This document shows, one piece after another, positions 23,335 through 36,333 of a DNA stretch of 64,000 nt. The notes beneath the pieces are model-generated. The model did not search any database, was not told the origin of the DNA, and saw only the letters and a list, made by a program, of their open reading frames with translations. Origin of the DNA: Tamarix chinensis (lineage: Eukaryota; Streptophyta; Magnoliopsida; Caryophyllales; Tamaricaceae); the NCBI GenBank assembly GCA_030549775.1, contig CM060172.1, forward strand, positions 126,531,122 to 126,595,121, written 5' to 3'. The translations under genes were made by a program, and so were the position numbers. How positions within the stretch are numbered: the first letter of the stretch is position 1; every line of letters starts with the position of its first letter.

Positions 23335-24060
23335 ATATAAAATCCATCTAGTAATTTGTACTCGTCACACTAAACGAGTTACTATTGAACTATTTGTACT
23401 TGTTATACCAAATAGGGATTACTTGATGATATATACTTGTCATGTCAAGTGGCTCTCACTTAGAACTCCAAGATGTAGGATCAATCAATGTAGACCTTGA
23501 GGAGTACTTGCCTAAGAACAACTCTAACCCTACCTTAAACTGTACATAGTTGTGCTACCTCTGATTGCGATTTGCACGAGTTAGCAAGAGAGCTTCAACT
23601 GAGGTTAGATTTTGATATCATATGATATGAATCACATCCGATAATTTATACTCACCACTCCAAACGGCTTTCATTCAAGTACATTCCATTTGGAATCCCA
23701 AAATGTACTCCTTCGAAAAAGACCCTAATTCTACCGAAAAATTAGCTTAAGATTGGAGACCTCTCAGATTTTAATGTGGGATTACATCCTTCTTACCCTC
23801 TTTAAATTCTATGTCCATGTGTTTCCCCCATTAACTTTTAGCGATTTGCATAAGTTCATAGGAAAATTTCAACTAAGGTTATGATTATATTAGATAATAC
23901 ATATCCCGTTTGACGAATTATATTCGACTACTAAACACATCTCATTTGACGATTCATATTTGCCATATAAAATATGTCCTACTAAGAAACCAGAATCATT
24001 GTCGTCCGGTACAAATTGATACGAACCCCTAATGTGTGTTCTACCAAAAAATTCCAAACT
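23335..24060 (+). repeat. Diverged direct repeats, about 276-bp period
   Basis: Two to three copies with landmarks gatttgcacgagtt/gatttgcataagtt and caactgaggtta/caactaaggtta, about 276 bp apart (about 23596 and 23870). Phrases like tactcgtcacactaaacgag and actcaccactccaaacggc also recur. There is no ORF; it is an old non-coding repeat. Confidence 0.55.
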
Positions 24061-25840
24061 TATATATCCAGAAAAGATCTTAACTTAAATATTAAAAAAA
24101 AACTTATTTAAAAATGAAGGGATGACCCTGCTACAAACTATCGAAAAATCTCTTCAAATTTCGCCGGGGGATCGATCATAAAATGTGATTTGCACACTCA
24201 TAATCCCTGGCCAACAAAGGATGGCACGCATCACATAGTTGATATCTTTCTCATCAAAGCCCGATCGACGTCGGTATAGGAACAAGTAATTTATTAACCT
24301 TACTGAAGTTCGTTAATCCATATCATTAGACAAATGATGCTACCCCTTCGTCATAAAAACCACGGAAACATTCCGCAACTTGTCAAAAGATAAGGAAAAT
24401 TGGATAAAGTAAAAAATACCATTGTTTATATATAAACCATATCTGCACTTGCAGGAAAAATAAATAAAAAATTTAATTTAAGGAATACATAAATTATACA
24501 ATAATTCTAAAGAAACTCTATAACTAATTTAAGTATGCAAATGGCAAAAAAATAATTACATAAATACTTTTAGATATATAATAAAAAGAAAGATCTCATT
24601 ATATTGACGATAAGATTCATGATGAATACAATTACTTATAATATAACCATTAGTTATAATTATATCAAATAATACCCAATTGATGATGATATTACTAATA
24701 ATATATAGTTTGCAGTTTATAAACTATAATTTATTTTTTAAACAGTAACTAAACCATTTTAAAAAAATTGAAACCAAACCATAAGTTTTTAAACTGTAAA
24801 TAAAACCAAATTGTAAAGTTACGGTTTGATTTGGATTAGTTTGAGGTTTTAACTTTATTACGTTCACCCTTAATTATCAAAAATAATGATAAGTGTTTTT
24901 TAAATAATTTAATTTAAAAAATAGTTAATGTTATTAGATAATCAATATTTTATCATAATATTTTGATCACAACCATTGGAATCATTATATATATTTTTAT
25001 AAAATGGATATCACATTGTATTCACTTTAGTAATTTATATCAATTCAAATTATGCTAGTATTGACCATAAAATTCTAACTTAGGAAAAATATCGTGTTGT
25101 AAGCGGTTACTTTTTAATCACATTTAATTTTTAGAAATTTAATAAAATTTAATATGTTTATTTATTAAGACAACATTTGGTATGAGAGAGGTAGGATTAG
25201 GAGATGAGACATCTTACTATCTTAGGAAGGATACATTTCAAGATTGTTAAGTATAAAATGAACAACTTATGAATTTTATAAAAGAACTACTTATTAATAC
25301 ACCTTTCAATAAATTTCATTTTCTCTCTATATTTGAACTTTTCTTTCATAGAAAAATAAATTCTTATAATTTTATCTCTTATTTTCTTAGGTAAATTAAA
25401 TATAAATACATGTTTTCCGCAATCACATATATTTCTTGATCAATAATTTTTTAGAAAATTCAACTTCCTAGATAAGTCACAATATGCATAAGAAACTAAA
25501 CCAAAATAAGTTAAAAAATTCAACCCCAACAATCAAATGCTAATAGTTACAATTGACCCAAAGATATATGTGGTTTGTAAACAATATTTTGTTAATTGTT
25601 TTATTTTTATGGCTAATTAGTAACATTTAACTACTTGTAAACCAAACTTCTAAAAAATATACAAAACTATTCTCAAAATATTCCAAACGTAATTCTAGGG
25701 AACACACCAACTAAATACTTTGAACTCGAAGGTAAATAATATAGCTAAATATTGTGATTACTTGTTATGAGGGTACTAAGATTTAATGTATCAATCGTAT
25801 ACCCAAGTATATCTAATAAGGTATATCTTGAAAAAAAAGG
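24061..25840. other. AT-rich intergenic DNA
   Basis: A less AT-rich island (about 24120-24380) has mixed composition but no open frame. The rest is AT-rich, with no repeat or element whose ends I can define. Confidence 0.55.
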
Positions 25841-27050
25841 GCGATTATTTGTAATTTTTTAGTGATTATTTCGGCCACATTTTTATAGTGATTATTTGAG
25901 CCGCTCAGGTGATTATTTGGGTTGCTCAACTGCTTATCTCACCCACATGTATCTTTTCCTTGGTTGGGGTTTGGTTATTTTTTGTATGCATTATTTACAT
26001 AAAATAAGTTGAATAAAATTGATCAATTACCCAATTTTAATTTTAATCATTATGTAAAATATTTTTCAATATGTAATTTATTTTTTTAAATAGTTAAAGA
26101 TATTGAAATAGTAACGTTGGTAATTAAATCCTCTGTATTTTCAATATTTTATGGGAAAATGCATTCTAAATCCAAAGAGTTCTATTCTTTCATTTTAAAA
26201 TTATACTAGACTATGTTTTTTAGGTATAAATATAAAGAAACTTACTACATAAAAAAATTTATTCTTACTTCTTTTTTTTTTAATAATCTGAACCCAATAT
26301 GGTATTAGTGCAGGTGACTTAATCTTATTGATGAAATTAAATCCATACTCAAATATTTATTTAGAATTACAAAACACATAGAATTTATAGGTGATTATCT
26401 TGCCCGCATAAGTAATTATCTAGCCCTCTCAAGTATGCCCTATTAGGTGATTATGTGTTCTATGTATTTGTTATTTTTTTTAATTTGAACTCAATATAAT
26501 ATTAGTATAGGAGACTTAACCTCATTGATGAAATGCGTATTCATACTAAAATCTTTATTTAAAATTGCAAAATGCATATAATTCATATATGATCATTTTA
26601 CCCACTCAAATGATTATCTAGCATTTTCAAGTACTTATATTACTTTCTAAGGCATTTGGTGTTATGTGTATTTGTTATTACATTTTTTTAACACTATATA
26701 TTATTAGCATAGGGGACTTAATTTCGTTGATGAAAGTAAGTTCATACTAAAATCTTTATTTAAAATTATAAAAACACATATAACTCATAGATGATTATTT
26801 TGTTCGCTTAAGTAATTATCTAGCATTTTCAAGTGATTATATATCTTTCTTATATGATTATGTACTCCGTTTTTTATTTGTCAGACTACATATTATAAAT
26901 GATTTTTCATTAATAGCACATCCATAATATATTTTTTAGGTAATTATCTAGATAAAAAAAATAATTATACTCTCCGTATGTATGATGTAATGATTATCTA
27001 ATTTTTATAAATAATTATCTAACTTTTATAAATAATTATCGCATTATTTT
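25841..27050 (+). repeat. Repeat field with about 200-bp units and a TGATTATCTAGCC motif
   Basis: The clearest units start near 26290, 26487 and 26690 (periods 197 and 203). Each runs aacnnaatatnntattag.nnaggngactta, then gttgatgaaa, ttcatactaaaatctttatt, and finally several g(t/a)gattatctagcc(c)-like words before ttgttattttttt. The field is preceded (25845-25950) and followed (to 27050) by more of the gtgattatt/taattatct words. It is non-coding. Confidence 0.75.
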
Positions 27051-27588
27051 TAAAAAGTATGTATTTCGTATTTTGATGATTCTTGCTACTTATTATAAAT
27101 ATATATTTTTTATTTTTTAAAAGATACCCCTATACCATATTAGTATAAAAATAAATCTTATACAGTAAACTAAAGTGGATAATAAAATTTGCCCTAACAT
27201 TAATGCATGAATGGGAATTATGAGATGACGACGTTCACATTCACAGCCCGCAAGAACCTTTCTTTCCTTGGATTCCCTTTTCATGCCGGCCTAACCACAG
27301 ACAGCATGATCTTTTCACCTTTGCATTATTAGACACGTCTTCTACAAAGCATACAGTGCATAACTATATATATATGTATAGTAATACGCACTTTTTCCAC
27401 GAAGATCCGGACACAGTAGGGCAACGCATCTCGAAATGAAATGGCTACACTAATTTGATAATTTAGAATAAAATGGCTATATTAATTTAGATAATCTAAG
27501 ATTATTGTATTATATATATATATATAGATAGATAAAATAATGTAATGTATAAGAACTGTGATGACCTATCTTTCTTAATTTTTATTCA
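27051..27588. other. Intergenic, partly unique-looking, no gene
   Basis: 27200-27440 has balanced composition, but no ORF and no splice-linked coding signal that I can support. A short (AT)n run lies near 27512-27525. Confidence 0.5.
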
Positions 27589-27596
27589 CACTAAGG

Positions 27597-27784
27597 TAGG
27601 GATGACAATAAGTATCGGAGTCGAACCAGCCTCACTAGATTCGCCTCATTTTTAGTGGGTCTGGGTCCATAATTTTTAAATCTGACGGGTCTAGATCTAT
27701 ATATGCTTTAAAGGATGTGAGTCTGGGTCTAGTAGTTCTAGACCCAGACCCGACCCGCTAGACCTATTTAATATACATATGTGT

Positions 27785-27845
<61 letters not shown>

Positions 27846-28277
27846 CATAGTAATATTATGTTTGTCATTATTATCTTAATATTATTTAAGCTCTATATTT
27901 ATTTATTTTTAATTTTATTTTTGTATATTTACTTCATAAGCAATATGTACAATATTGTATTCTAAAAGTATTAAAATACCATTTTAAAAGTTAACGTAAC
28001 TATTTTAATATATTTATTTTTTTGCTTGGATATTTTTTTAAACAAAAAATACATATTAAGTTATATAAAACATAAATGTATTTGTATTTGCATAAATTAT
28101 TATTTTTTTTTCAAAAATAGCTGGACCTATTTAGGACCCGTTTACCCGTAAGACTCGATGGATTTGGGTCTAGATCTGAACTTTTAAAACCCGACGGATT
28201 TGATTTGGATCTGAGTCTAGGTAATATAAACAAGTACGTGTCTAAATATGGTTAAACTCGATCCATTGTCATCCCTA
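27597..28277. mobile_element. hAT-type MITE, 681 bp, perfect 13-bp TIR and 8-bp target duplication
   Basis: The ends are tagggatgacaat and its exact reverse complement attgtcatcccta. The flanks are cactaagg at 27589-27596 and again at 28278-28285, the 8-bp duplication typical of hAT elements. The interior has subterminal words such as gggtctgggtc (left) and gacccgt, ggatctgagtc (right), and a pure (AT)n run at about 27788-27840. There is no transposase, so it is non-autonomous. The intact duplication indicates fairly recent insertion. Confidence 0.92.
27788..27841 (+). repeat. (AT)n microsatellite inside the hAT MITE
   Basis: About 26 uninterrupted AT units in the core of the MITE. A smaller (AT)n run at 47625-47657 lies in the 3' LTR. 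Confidence 0.95.
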
Positions 28278-28285
28278 CACTAAGG

Positions 28286-28760
28286 TACAACTTGGTTGTT
28301 TACTAATTTAACTCAAGTTATGTATTTAAGCAAATAAAATAAATTTAAATATTATTTTAGATTTCTTTATTAAACAAAACGAATTTGAGTTATGATAAAC
28401 TTATTTCGTTTGTTCACGAGCTAACTTGAGTTAGGCTAGGATCGTTAGTTCATTTATAAGGTTGGTTTATTCGTATATAATTTATTTAATAAATTAGTTG
28501 AATACTTAAATAAATCACTAATCAAGATGAATACTTCAATGTGTTGATTTTTTCTAACTTTGAAACAAGCTCCACACTTCAATGAATTAAATTATAATGA
28601 ATAAGTTAATTTGATTCATTTACATTAAACAAGTCAAACCAAATAGCTCATAAACTTTTTTAGCGAGCCACACTCATTATAAATTCAAAGTGAACTTGTA
28701 CCTTTAAACATACTAAATGAGCCAAGCTCTTGGGTTGGAGGTTCAATTCTATTGGACATA
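28286..28760. mobile_element. Old non-autonomous DNA element-like sequence (host of the hAT MITE)
   Basis: Contains caaaacgaatttgagttatg, gttcacgagctaacttgagt and, near the end, aatagctcataaactttttt and gagccaagctcttggg. This phrase set resembles 54520-55100, which has gagcctagtagagcttg, aactcaagccgactcc and agccaaactcctttgg. Such AGCTCGAGC-rich sequences are typical of old hAT-like MITEs in plants. No exact ends were found. Confidence 0.35.
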
Positions 28761-29202
28761 TCAACAAACTTAATTCTCACGTTCTATTTTTTCACAGATA
28801 CATAATTAAGCAAGCTTTATAAATTTATTTATTTATTTTATCTCATTTTCAACATTTCCATTTTTTTATTTTTCATTCCCATACCTATGCAATTATAGCT
28901 GATGTTACATAGAGAAAATTATCAAAATAGTTAATCCGTTAGCGAACTCATTAAACTAGCTTTTTTGATTAAGACGTGACGCTAGAGTAATTGACGATTT
29001 GCGTCATGGAAACATTTCCACCATAATTGGTGGAAATGGGTTGAACTATATTTGTTAGGAGGCAATTCATTCGTCTATGATAATATTATACAATCCCCCC
29101 CCCCTACAAAGTTTTAAACCTAATTATCATTAATTTAGGTCAACGAAAAAATAACAAGTTATATCAAAATTAGTCTCAGTTTCTTTTTTCTATCAATAAA
29201 GA

Positions 29203-29236
<34 letters not shown>

Positions 29237-30160
29237 TGCCAAAAAATACAATTGTGTGTGCGAAGGTTTACACATCGTACAAGAAAAAAAATATATATAT
29301 TAATAAAAATATAGCCAAAAATTACATGCCTTTTAGATTATAAAGTCATATTCATATATTCCCCAACCGAATATAGATATTTTAGGACATAAATACATAT
29401 TTTTTAAGATATAAATGCACATATTCTAGAATATAGATATATAAATTTTAGAAATATAATATATATTTTAAAAAAAAGAATATATAGTTTTATAGACGTG
29501 TATTCTTTTGCCATAAGAATATGCATATTCTAAGATAAAAAATATTATATATTTTAGGACATAAATACATATATTTCAAGACATAAATATATATTTGTTA
29601 TTTATACAAATGTAAGGGGGGGGGGGGAAATACATATATTTTAAAATAAATATACATATTCTAATACTATAATATAGATCCTGGAAAATAGGTATACACA
29701 CCTTTTATTTATACACAGTAAAATAAATACAACTATAGGACACATTTTCCATACTAAGAATAGTACACTTGCTTTATTTTATATACATATTGCATATCCT
29801 TTCCTTATCGTGCAAAGAAACAACCAAGAACTAAAGAATAACAATAATTCCTGCACTCACTCATCTAATCAATCCCACTTCAAACGTTACTATTCTTTAT
29901 CAAAAGAAAAATAAGATAGTTAGCTTTCCAATATTCTTTGTAAAGCAATTGATCTGTGACGAGCCCCAGTTTCATTAAGAATGCCCGAAACAAATGATAT
30001 TCTACATACACATCTTCGCCATTCCTTGCTCCCTCCATTGATGTGCGGCGTCATCCAATTCCAAGTCCAAAGTAGTTCAATTATCCTTCAATGAAGATCA
30101 TTAGAAGCAATGGAAGGTAATTACGATTGCTACAGAGGACTGCATTAACAATTATATGTG
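28761..30160. other. AT-rich DNA with microsatellites and a 28-bp-type repeat
   Basis: Holds a C10 run (29095-29104), a (GT)n(GA)n microsatellite (29200-29236), a field of acataaatacatatattttaa words (about 29340-29700) and a G12 run (29616-29627). A more balanced stretch at 29940-30130 shows no coding signal. Confidence 0.6.
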
Positions 30161-30164
30161 GTAA

Positions 30165-31630
30165 TCGGATTAGACTGATGGAGTCATTTTCAGATCGGGT
30201 TATTTGAGAGTCATTTTTCTTACGGGTCCGTTGTCGGTCGGATTTGGTCATTTTGGTTTGGATCATTTTGGATCGTCTTATTGTACGAGTATGGGTTCGG
30301 GTCATTATAGATCTAGGTTATATCAGGTTAATTTATAGAGTTGGGTCGGATTTGGGTTGAGATAGTTTGGTTTCAAGTCGGGTTGAGTTCGAATTAATTT
30401 GAGTTAGCTTGTCGGGTCTGATCTAGAGATGTAAATAGGACGGATTTTACCCAAAACCCAATGGATTTTATCCGTTAGATACTTAAATAGATATGGATGA
30501 TAGAAAAAAATTGTCTGCCGGGTTCGGGTACAAATATGGGTATAGGATATCCATATCCATATCCGTACCTATATCTGTATCCATATCCGTACTCATTTAT
30601 CATATATATAATAACCATTTTACCCTTAATTTTAAAATAAATATAGTATAAATTAAAGTTAAAATTGTCATTTGGTTTAACTCCAAAATGGGTTTATCCG
30701 TCGGGTAATGGATTTATCGGTTAGATAATATCTATTAACGGGTAAATGAATTATCCGTCGAGTAACAGATATCCGACGAAAACAGATATGAATGTATTAG
30801 TGGATACCCGTTTAGGATACAGGTAACAATTTAGTTACAAATTTTCTTATCGGGTTCGGGTTCGGGTACGGGTACGGGCGTACCCACCCCAAACCTACTC
30901 CCTTTACATCCCTATGGAGTCGGGTTTGGGTCGAGTAAGTTTGTATTTGGATAATTTTATGTTTGAGTTAATTTGACGGGTTAGGTTTGTGTCAACTCGA
31001 CAAATCAGGACTTTTTAGGTTTCAATAGGCCAGGTTGGGTTCGGGCCAAGCTAATCTTGGATCGAATCACTTTGGATTAGTTCAAATTAAATATTGACTA
31101 CTAAAATTAATCTAATTCATTAACTTCGTAGATAATAATTAAGCTTAATTTCATGTAATCATGTGATTAATAATGTGTTACTAATTGCTATTCATTTATT
31201 ATTATAATTTTTTAATATTGTGTTTTTACGTGAAAAATTTAATAAAATTATAATATCATTGGTGAATAAGTAAGTTCACAATAAAAGTAAGAAAAATAAG
31301 TAAAATTTAAATGATAATATATTTTTAAAAGCTTTAAATAAATAGTATGACATGTTTATTTTTTATTATCATAAATGGTTAATATCGAATTTGGTTTTGT
31401 CGAGTTGGGTTGGATTGATAGCGGGCTGAGTAGAAGGCGGGTTAGGTTGATAACGGATTGGGTTGATAGCGGGTTATAGGTTCGGGTCGGGTCGGGTCAC
31501 TTATATTCGGATGAATGTTGGATCGGGTTAATTTTGGATTAGGTTTGGGTCAGATTAGGTTGATGAATTTATCGGGTTTTATACGGGTTAGGTCAGGTTG
31601 GACAAGTCAAGTCAGCTTATGTCAGCTCTA
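30165..31630. mobile_element. Degenerate non-autonomous DNA element rich in GGGTTCGGGT words, with a nested MITE
   Basis: Many repeats of gggttgggt, tcgggtcgggt and ggttcgggcc flank an AT-rich core (31080-31380). This layout, guanine-rich words at both ends with an AT core, is common for hAT-type MITEs. The right side ends around atgtcagctctatgaac (31617); I could not find the matching left end. The short ORF at 30081-30305 (antisense) is an artefact of the repeats. Confidence 0.45.
30424..30914. mobile_element. Nested MITE, 491 bp, imperfect TIR
   Basis: The left end tagagatgtaaataggac and the right end ctccctttacatcccta form an imperfect inverted repeat (tag(a/g)gatgtaaa). The ends also resemble the 27597 element (tagggatg). 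Inside are atatccatatccgtacc-like repeats and a gggttcgggttcgggtacgg tract. No target duplication could be seen (flanks gtctgatc and tggagtcg). Confidence 0.6.
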
Positions 31631-31639
31631 TGAACAATT

Positions 31640-32120
31640 TTGAAGCAACCAATTATTCATTTTGAACTTTTTCCTAACATATCTTTCTAATTTGAGAGTG
31701 AAAAATCTGATTCAAAACATTTCAAAATGATTTAAGGGCGATTAAGTCTTTGAGGAGTTAGTTTTGATACTTCAACAATTATAGAGGACATTTATTCATT
31801 TTTTATGTGAATGTTCATCGAACGAAGCATTGACTTGATATTGAATATGCATGGGCGACTATTGTTTCTAGCAATTATGCTAGAAATGGTATTACCGTGC
31901 AACGATTTATAGTAACTAGACATGGTATTATAGCGATAAGGCATGACATTAATTATATTGATCAAATATGGTGCTATATTGATTGAATGTGATGTTATAT
32001 TTATGTATTAGGCACAATGTCATATTGATCTAGCATTGCAATAAAAATAGCCATAAACTATTATGCAAAATGGTAAAAGACAAAGGTATCCAACACCTGT
32101 GTAGGTTACAACCATCTATA
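31640..32120. other. AT-rich spacer
   Basis: No ORF or bounded element. It has weakly repetitive words such as atggtattat and gatgttatatt near 31880-32030. Confidence 0.5.
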
Positions 32121-32122
32121 CT

Positions 32123-33039
32123 ATTATAATATCCCTACTTTTTCCAACTATAATTTCTGGTTGTTTAAACTATTAATCCTTCCCTAACATCCTATGATTC
32201 ATAAAACGTCTTACCTTAACCTCTTAAACCTTTATTCCATCTCAAACCCTTCAAAGCCCTACCTTTAGTTTTAGTTGTCTAACATTGTGCGTTTGCATCA
32301 AACTTGTTTGTTTTAATTCTTTTCGACTCCAAATCAATCCTCATATTAAAAATCTTTATATATTTGGATTCTAATTTTTTTTTACACCTTTCCACAAATT
32401 TTCACTATTTTTGAAGTCCATTTGCTATTTTTTTCCTTCAAATATACCTATTTTGGGTATTGTTTTTTACAATATAATTTATCAAACTTACAATAACTAA
32501 GCTCTTAACTATCTATTTTGATCCCATATGACCCCTAACTAGGTCCTACTTAAATTTCTTTCCTATTTGACTTTGTTTAATCAACAATTTAGTCAAGAGT
32601 AAACTAATCATACATTACAATACATTGACCACTTACACACTTAACCATTTTATTTCAAATGTTAAACATTTAATTAAACCCAACCCATGCCTTTGATTTG
32701 ATGTCAAAAAAGGGCCTAAAATATGACCTTAATCATTCCCCATTCATCCTTATGAACACTCATGTTTTTCATTTTCATGCAAACCAAAACATCATATGCA
32801 CTAGCCCCTTCTTCTTATCTCTTTACCTGACACTCTTGAGCCTGGTTTGTCTTCCTACCTCCAGTTTTTCCTCTTAAATGTTCACTCTTCATCAACTCCT
32901 GACTCCCTCTTCTTCCTTACCATTCCAGTTTCACTTTTCTTTTGTGTTGCACCTGAATTTTCAAGCGTCCTTGAGTTGGATCCTCTCCTAACGTGTAATC
33001 CCATTGAGTTGCATTTGTCCCTCTCATAGAATCCCCTAG
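32123..33039 (+). mobile_element. Left part of an interrupted sense LTR
   Basis: Begins with tataatatccctac, a decayed form of the family start tgtaataccc, followed by the pyrimidine-rich block (32800-33010) found at the same place in other sense LTRs. The small ORF at 32847-33029 is part of that block. At 33039 it is cut by an antisense solo LTR; the host sequence resumes at 36334. Confidence 0.55.
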
Positions 33040-33669
33040 TGTAACACCCCTAGTTTTTGAACTAGAAAATTTTGTGTTAAAAAAAATGCAGAAGCGATTT
33101 GAAAAGTAAAACTAGAGAATGTTACCACCATATCAACTATGAAAGAGGTGTGATCATATCATAGATAGAATGAACTTGATAGTTTACAAAATCAAATACA
33201 AGAATCCGAGCCAAGAGTTTAAATAACCAAAAATACAAAACATCCCAACGTAGTGGCAAAATATTAAAAGCCAGTTAGCCTAACTCTTAGGCATAGTCAT
33301 AAACTCCAACCCTAAGCTATGGCCGGCGAGTGGTCCACATCATCACCCTCAGTGTACTCTAGCTAAGAGTCGTAACCCTGCAAATCATCATCTACTCCTT
33401 GGACCAGAAGCCGGATCATCATAGTGACCATACAAGTGTAGTATAGGTACGGTGAAGTACTGACAAAGCATATTACCTAAAACATGGAAGGCTCATGCAG
33501 CACATTGAGGTCATACAACAACATGGTATTCAACCTACTAGAAAGGTAATATATGAGAACAGTGATAACATATGAATACCTTAGTAAGACCTGAGGATAT
33601 ACATTTACACACAAGCATGGTTCTCCACAAAAATCCATATAAAAGTAAAACACATAATGCTAATATCCA

Positions 33670-34075
33670 TGACGGGACTAGCGTAGGACTATAACTCCCA
33701 CCACCGCATCACACTAGTGCCAAGGGATTTTCTCAGGAATCTTCCACATCCACCGCACTTGGTCTCCTAGCTGAGGGGGCATATGCTAAATTTTGGGTCT
33801 ATCTCACCTGAAGTACATAATCATAGAATCAGAATATTGCCAATATACCATAACGAGATGGATGTAGAACTACAAATCCCACCACTGCATCACACTAGTG
33901 CCGAGGGGATTTTCTCAGAGATCTTCAACATCCACCACACTTGGTTGCCTAGGTGAGGGGACATACACTCAATGTTGGGTCTGCCTCACCCATCACATTA
34001 GTGTCAGTGCCAATAGGCTTTTCTAAGGGATCTTCAATATCTACCACACTTGGTTGCCTAGGCTAGGGGTACAAA
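33670..34075 (+). repeat. LTR-internal repeat with CATCACACTAGTGCC units
   Basis: Three copies, two about 180 bp apart and a third shorter. Each contains gcatcacactagtgcc, gattttctcag(g/a)gatctt, catccac..cacttggt and tgagggg. The order is the same in each copy. Confidence 0.8.
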
Positions 34076-34149
34076 AGACAACCAAACCCTAAGTATGAAC
34101 ACTGGGAAGACCTCTAAGATTCTGTGATCAAAATTCCACATATCAAACC

Positions 34150-34320
34150 AATTGTCCGTTTTAAATGTTGACACCAAACAATAACCAAGCATACAATCCA
34201 CCAAATGGGTGTTTAGAGATGACACCAAACTAAGCCACCAAATTAGGTGTTTAGAGATAACACCAAACTCGTCATACCAATTGGGTGTTTAAGGATAATA
34301 CCAAAATCAACTAAAATCAA
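34150..34320 (+). repeat. Short array of GGGTGTTTAGAGATGACACC units
   Basis: Three to four copies of ggtgtttagagat(g/a)acacc with about 43-47 bp spacing, joined by aaactaagccaccaaatt-like linkers. Confidence 0.75.
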
Positions 34321-34439
34321 GTCTCAATACCATCATATTGGTTCATATTAACTTAGGTCAATTATGGTTGAAATCATAATTAAAATGCTGTAAATACATG
34401 GAATAATCAACATAAAATGTCCACGAGAAACACAAAAAA

Positions 34440-34925
34440 TCATAACCAACCAGGTAGTTGTAGCCATACCAGTCAATTGGTCCCCAGACCAGTTGACTAG
34501 TCTGGTCGTACCAGACTTGGATCACAACAAAACCAAAGCACTAGTCGATTGGTTGGCCCCACCGGTCAACTGTTCATAGGAACTAGTCAATTGGTTTGGG
34601 TCCAACGGGTCGATGGGTCTAAGTAGAGACCACACCATTTTGGCCAGTAGAAAAACTGATCGATGGGATTGACCAACCGATCGATTGCCTAGTAACTAGT
34701 TGACTAGTTTGGTCCAACTAGTCGATGGGTCTAAGCAAAGACCAAACCACCTTGGTCTGTAGGAGCACCAGTCGATGGGTTTGACCAATTGATCGATAGT
34801 TCATCAAGACCAACCATGGGTTCACTAAACCAATTGACTACTCTCGTGACCAACTGATCCAAAAATCCAAGCCATTCGACTAGTCGTAAAACCAGTTGAC
34901 TGGTTTGAGGAACCGATCGACTGGT
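34440..34925. repeat. Array of self-complementary CCAGTTGACTGG / ACTAGTCGATTGG words
   Basis: More than 15 short words such as ccagttgactagtc, cactagtcgattggtt, aaccagttgactgg and aaccgatcgactgg are packed here; two or three more lie at 36130-36215. Most are close to palindromic around GTCGAC/GTTGAC and could form small hairpins on either strand. They lie in the LTR, away from its ends. Confidence 0.8.
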
Positions 34926-36333
34926 CTGGATAAAACACAATCCAGACTTGTGAAACACACACCAAAATTTACCACACTTTACCATATTAATCCTAGCATG
35001 ATGATATGTCAAAACACACATAAAAATACATGCTTCACACATAGAATCACATGGACGCATGGTAATATACACACTTAACCAAATCATACTCAACAATCAA
35101 TTTTATGCTTAAAACCAGGAATCTCAACAACATTTACTTGGAAAGAATTATACCACAAGCTCATAATTTGGAGCACAATTAGATTTTTACTCATATACAT
35201 ACTAACACATGGAACCCTAATATAACACATAAACCTAATTATGTTAAAGATAATAATGCCTTATCTTGAAGTAATTATTCTAGAACAAAACTCATACTGG
35301 ATGGTCTATCTAGTAGAACTTTGATTCCTAAGAGAATCAAAGTAAAACCATTAAATACCCTCTTCCAGAACTTCATTAAAAACCAAGAAAATTAGAAGAG
35401 GAAGTTAAACACAAAAAAAGGGGTGTTAAAAGAGAAGGTGAAGTCTCCAAATTTTCTCAACCTTAATTCTTTCTTACCTAAGGAAAATAAGAAGGAACTA
35501 AAACCAAGATTGGAAGGAGAGAAATTAACACAATGCTTGCACAATTCAAATGATAAAACCAAAGAGGATCTTTATTTTTCTTAGCAAAAGGAAGAAGATA
35601 GGAAAGTGGAAAGGTGCTCAACACTTAGTGAAAATTTCTACAAGAAGAAGGGAGAAGAGAGTAAGAATACAAGTGAGGAGTGATAATGAGTCAGCAAAAT
35701 GAGAAGTATAGGGGCAGGTTGGGCAACATCCACAAGGAAAAGAGGGATGAGACATGTGAGGTTGAGTGTGGGTAAGCCAAGAAGTGAAAGATAACTTGAT
35801 GGGGGGTGAGGGGTTGAGTAGAGTTAGAGATAGGTATGCAAGTGGGTTGCCAAGTTAGGGGAGAATCCATAAAGTCAAAAATCACTACCCCAGCTGCTAG
35901 AAAAAAGAAGGAGAGGTGAGGGAAAAGAAGAAGGGAGGCTTGCCTCCAAAAGTGGCTTTTGGAAAAAAATTGATAATTAAAATCATGTAATGGCCAAATT
36001 AATATGAAAATAATACCAGAACATCAAAACATGCTTATTAGCATAATTGAACTCAAATAAGAAATTTTCATAATCATTGGAAAGAAATTCAAATCAAAAT
36101 TAGATATAGATATGAAATCATAGGCAAACTAGTTGACTGGTTTGTCGAGAAGAATAACATAATTTTTTCTAGCACACTAATCAACCGGTTATGTAAACTA
36201 GTTGACCAGTATGCCTAAAATTTATATTTTTATTAGAATTTCAAGTCCATTTCAAAACCAAAACTCATTTATTTTATATCAACATAATTCTAAATACAAT
36301 TTGAAGAATTTTGGGATGGGGTATTACACTTAG

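Larger units (their letters stand above)
33040..36328 (-). mobile_element. Solo LTR of 3289 bp (minus orientation) with near-perfect target duplication
   Basis: Starts tgtaacacccctag and ends gggatggggtattaca. The flanks are cctag (33035-33039) and cttag (36329-36333), one C to T change. The purine-rich block (35380-35970) on the right and the left end (gcagaagcg) show antisense orientation. No coding domain is present. It contains three kinds of internal repeat (33670-34075, 34150-34320, 34440-34925). It is shorter than the MULE-nested LTRs but has the same plan. Confidence 0.88.

Noticed and set aside
29095..29627. C10 run and G12 run about 510 bp apart as element ends
   Set aside because: Bases next to the runs do not form an inverted repeat or duplication; treated as homopolymers.
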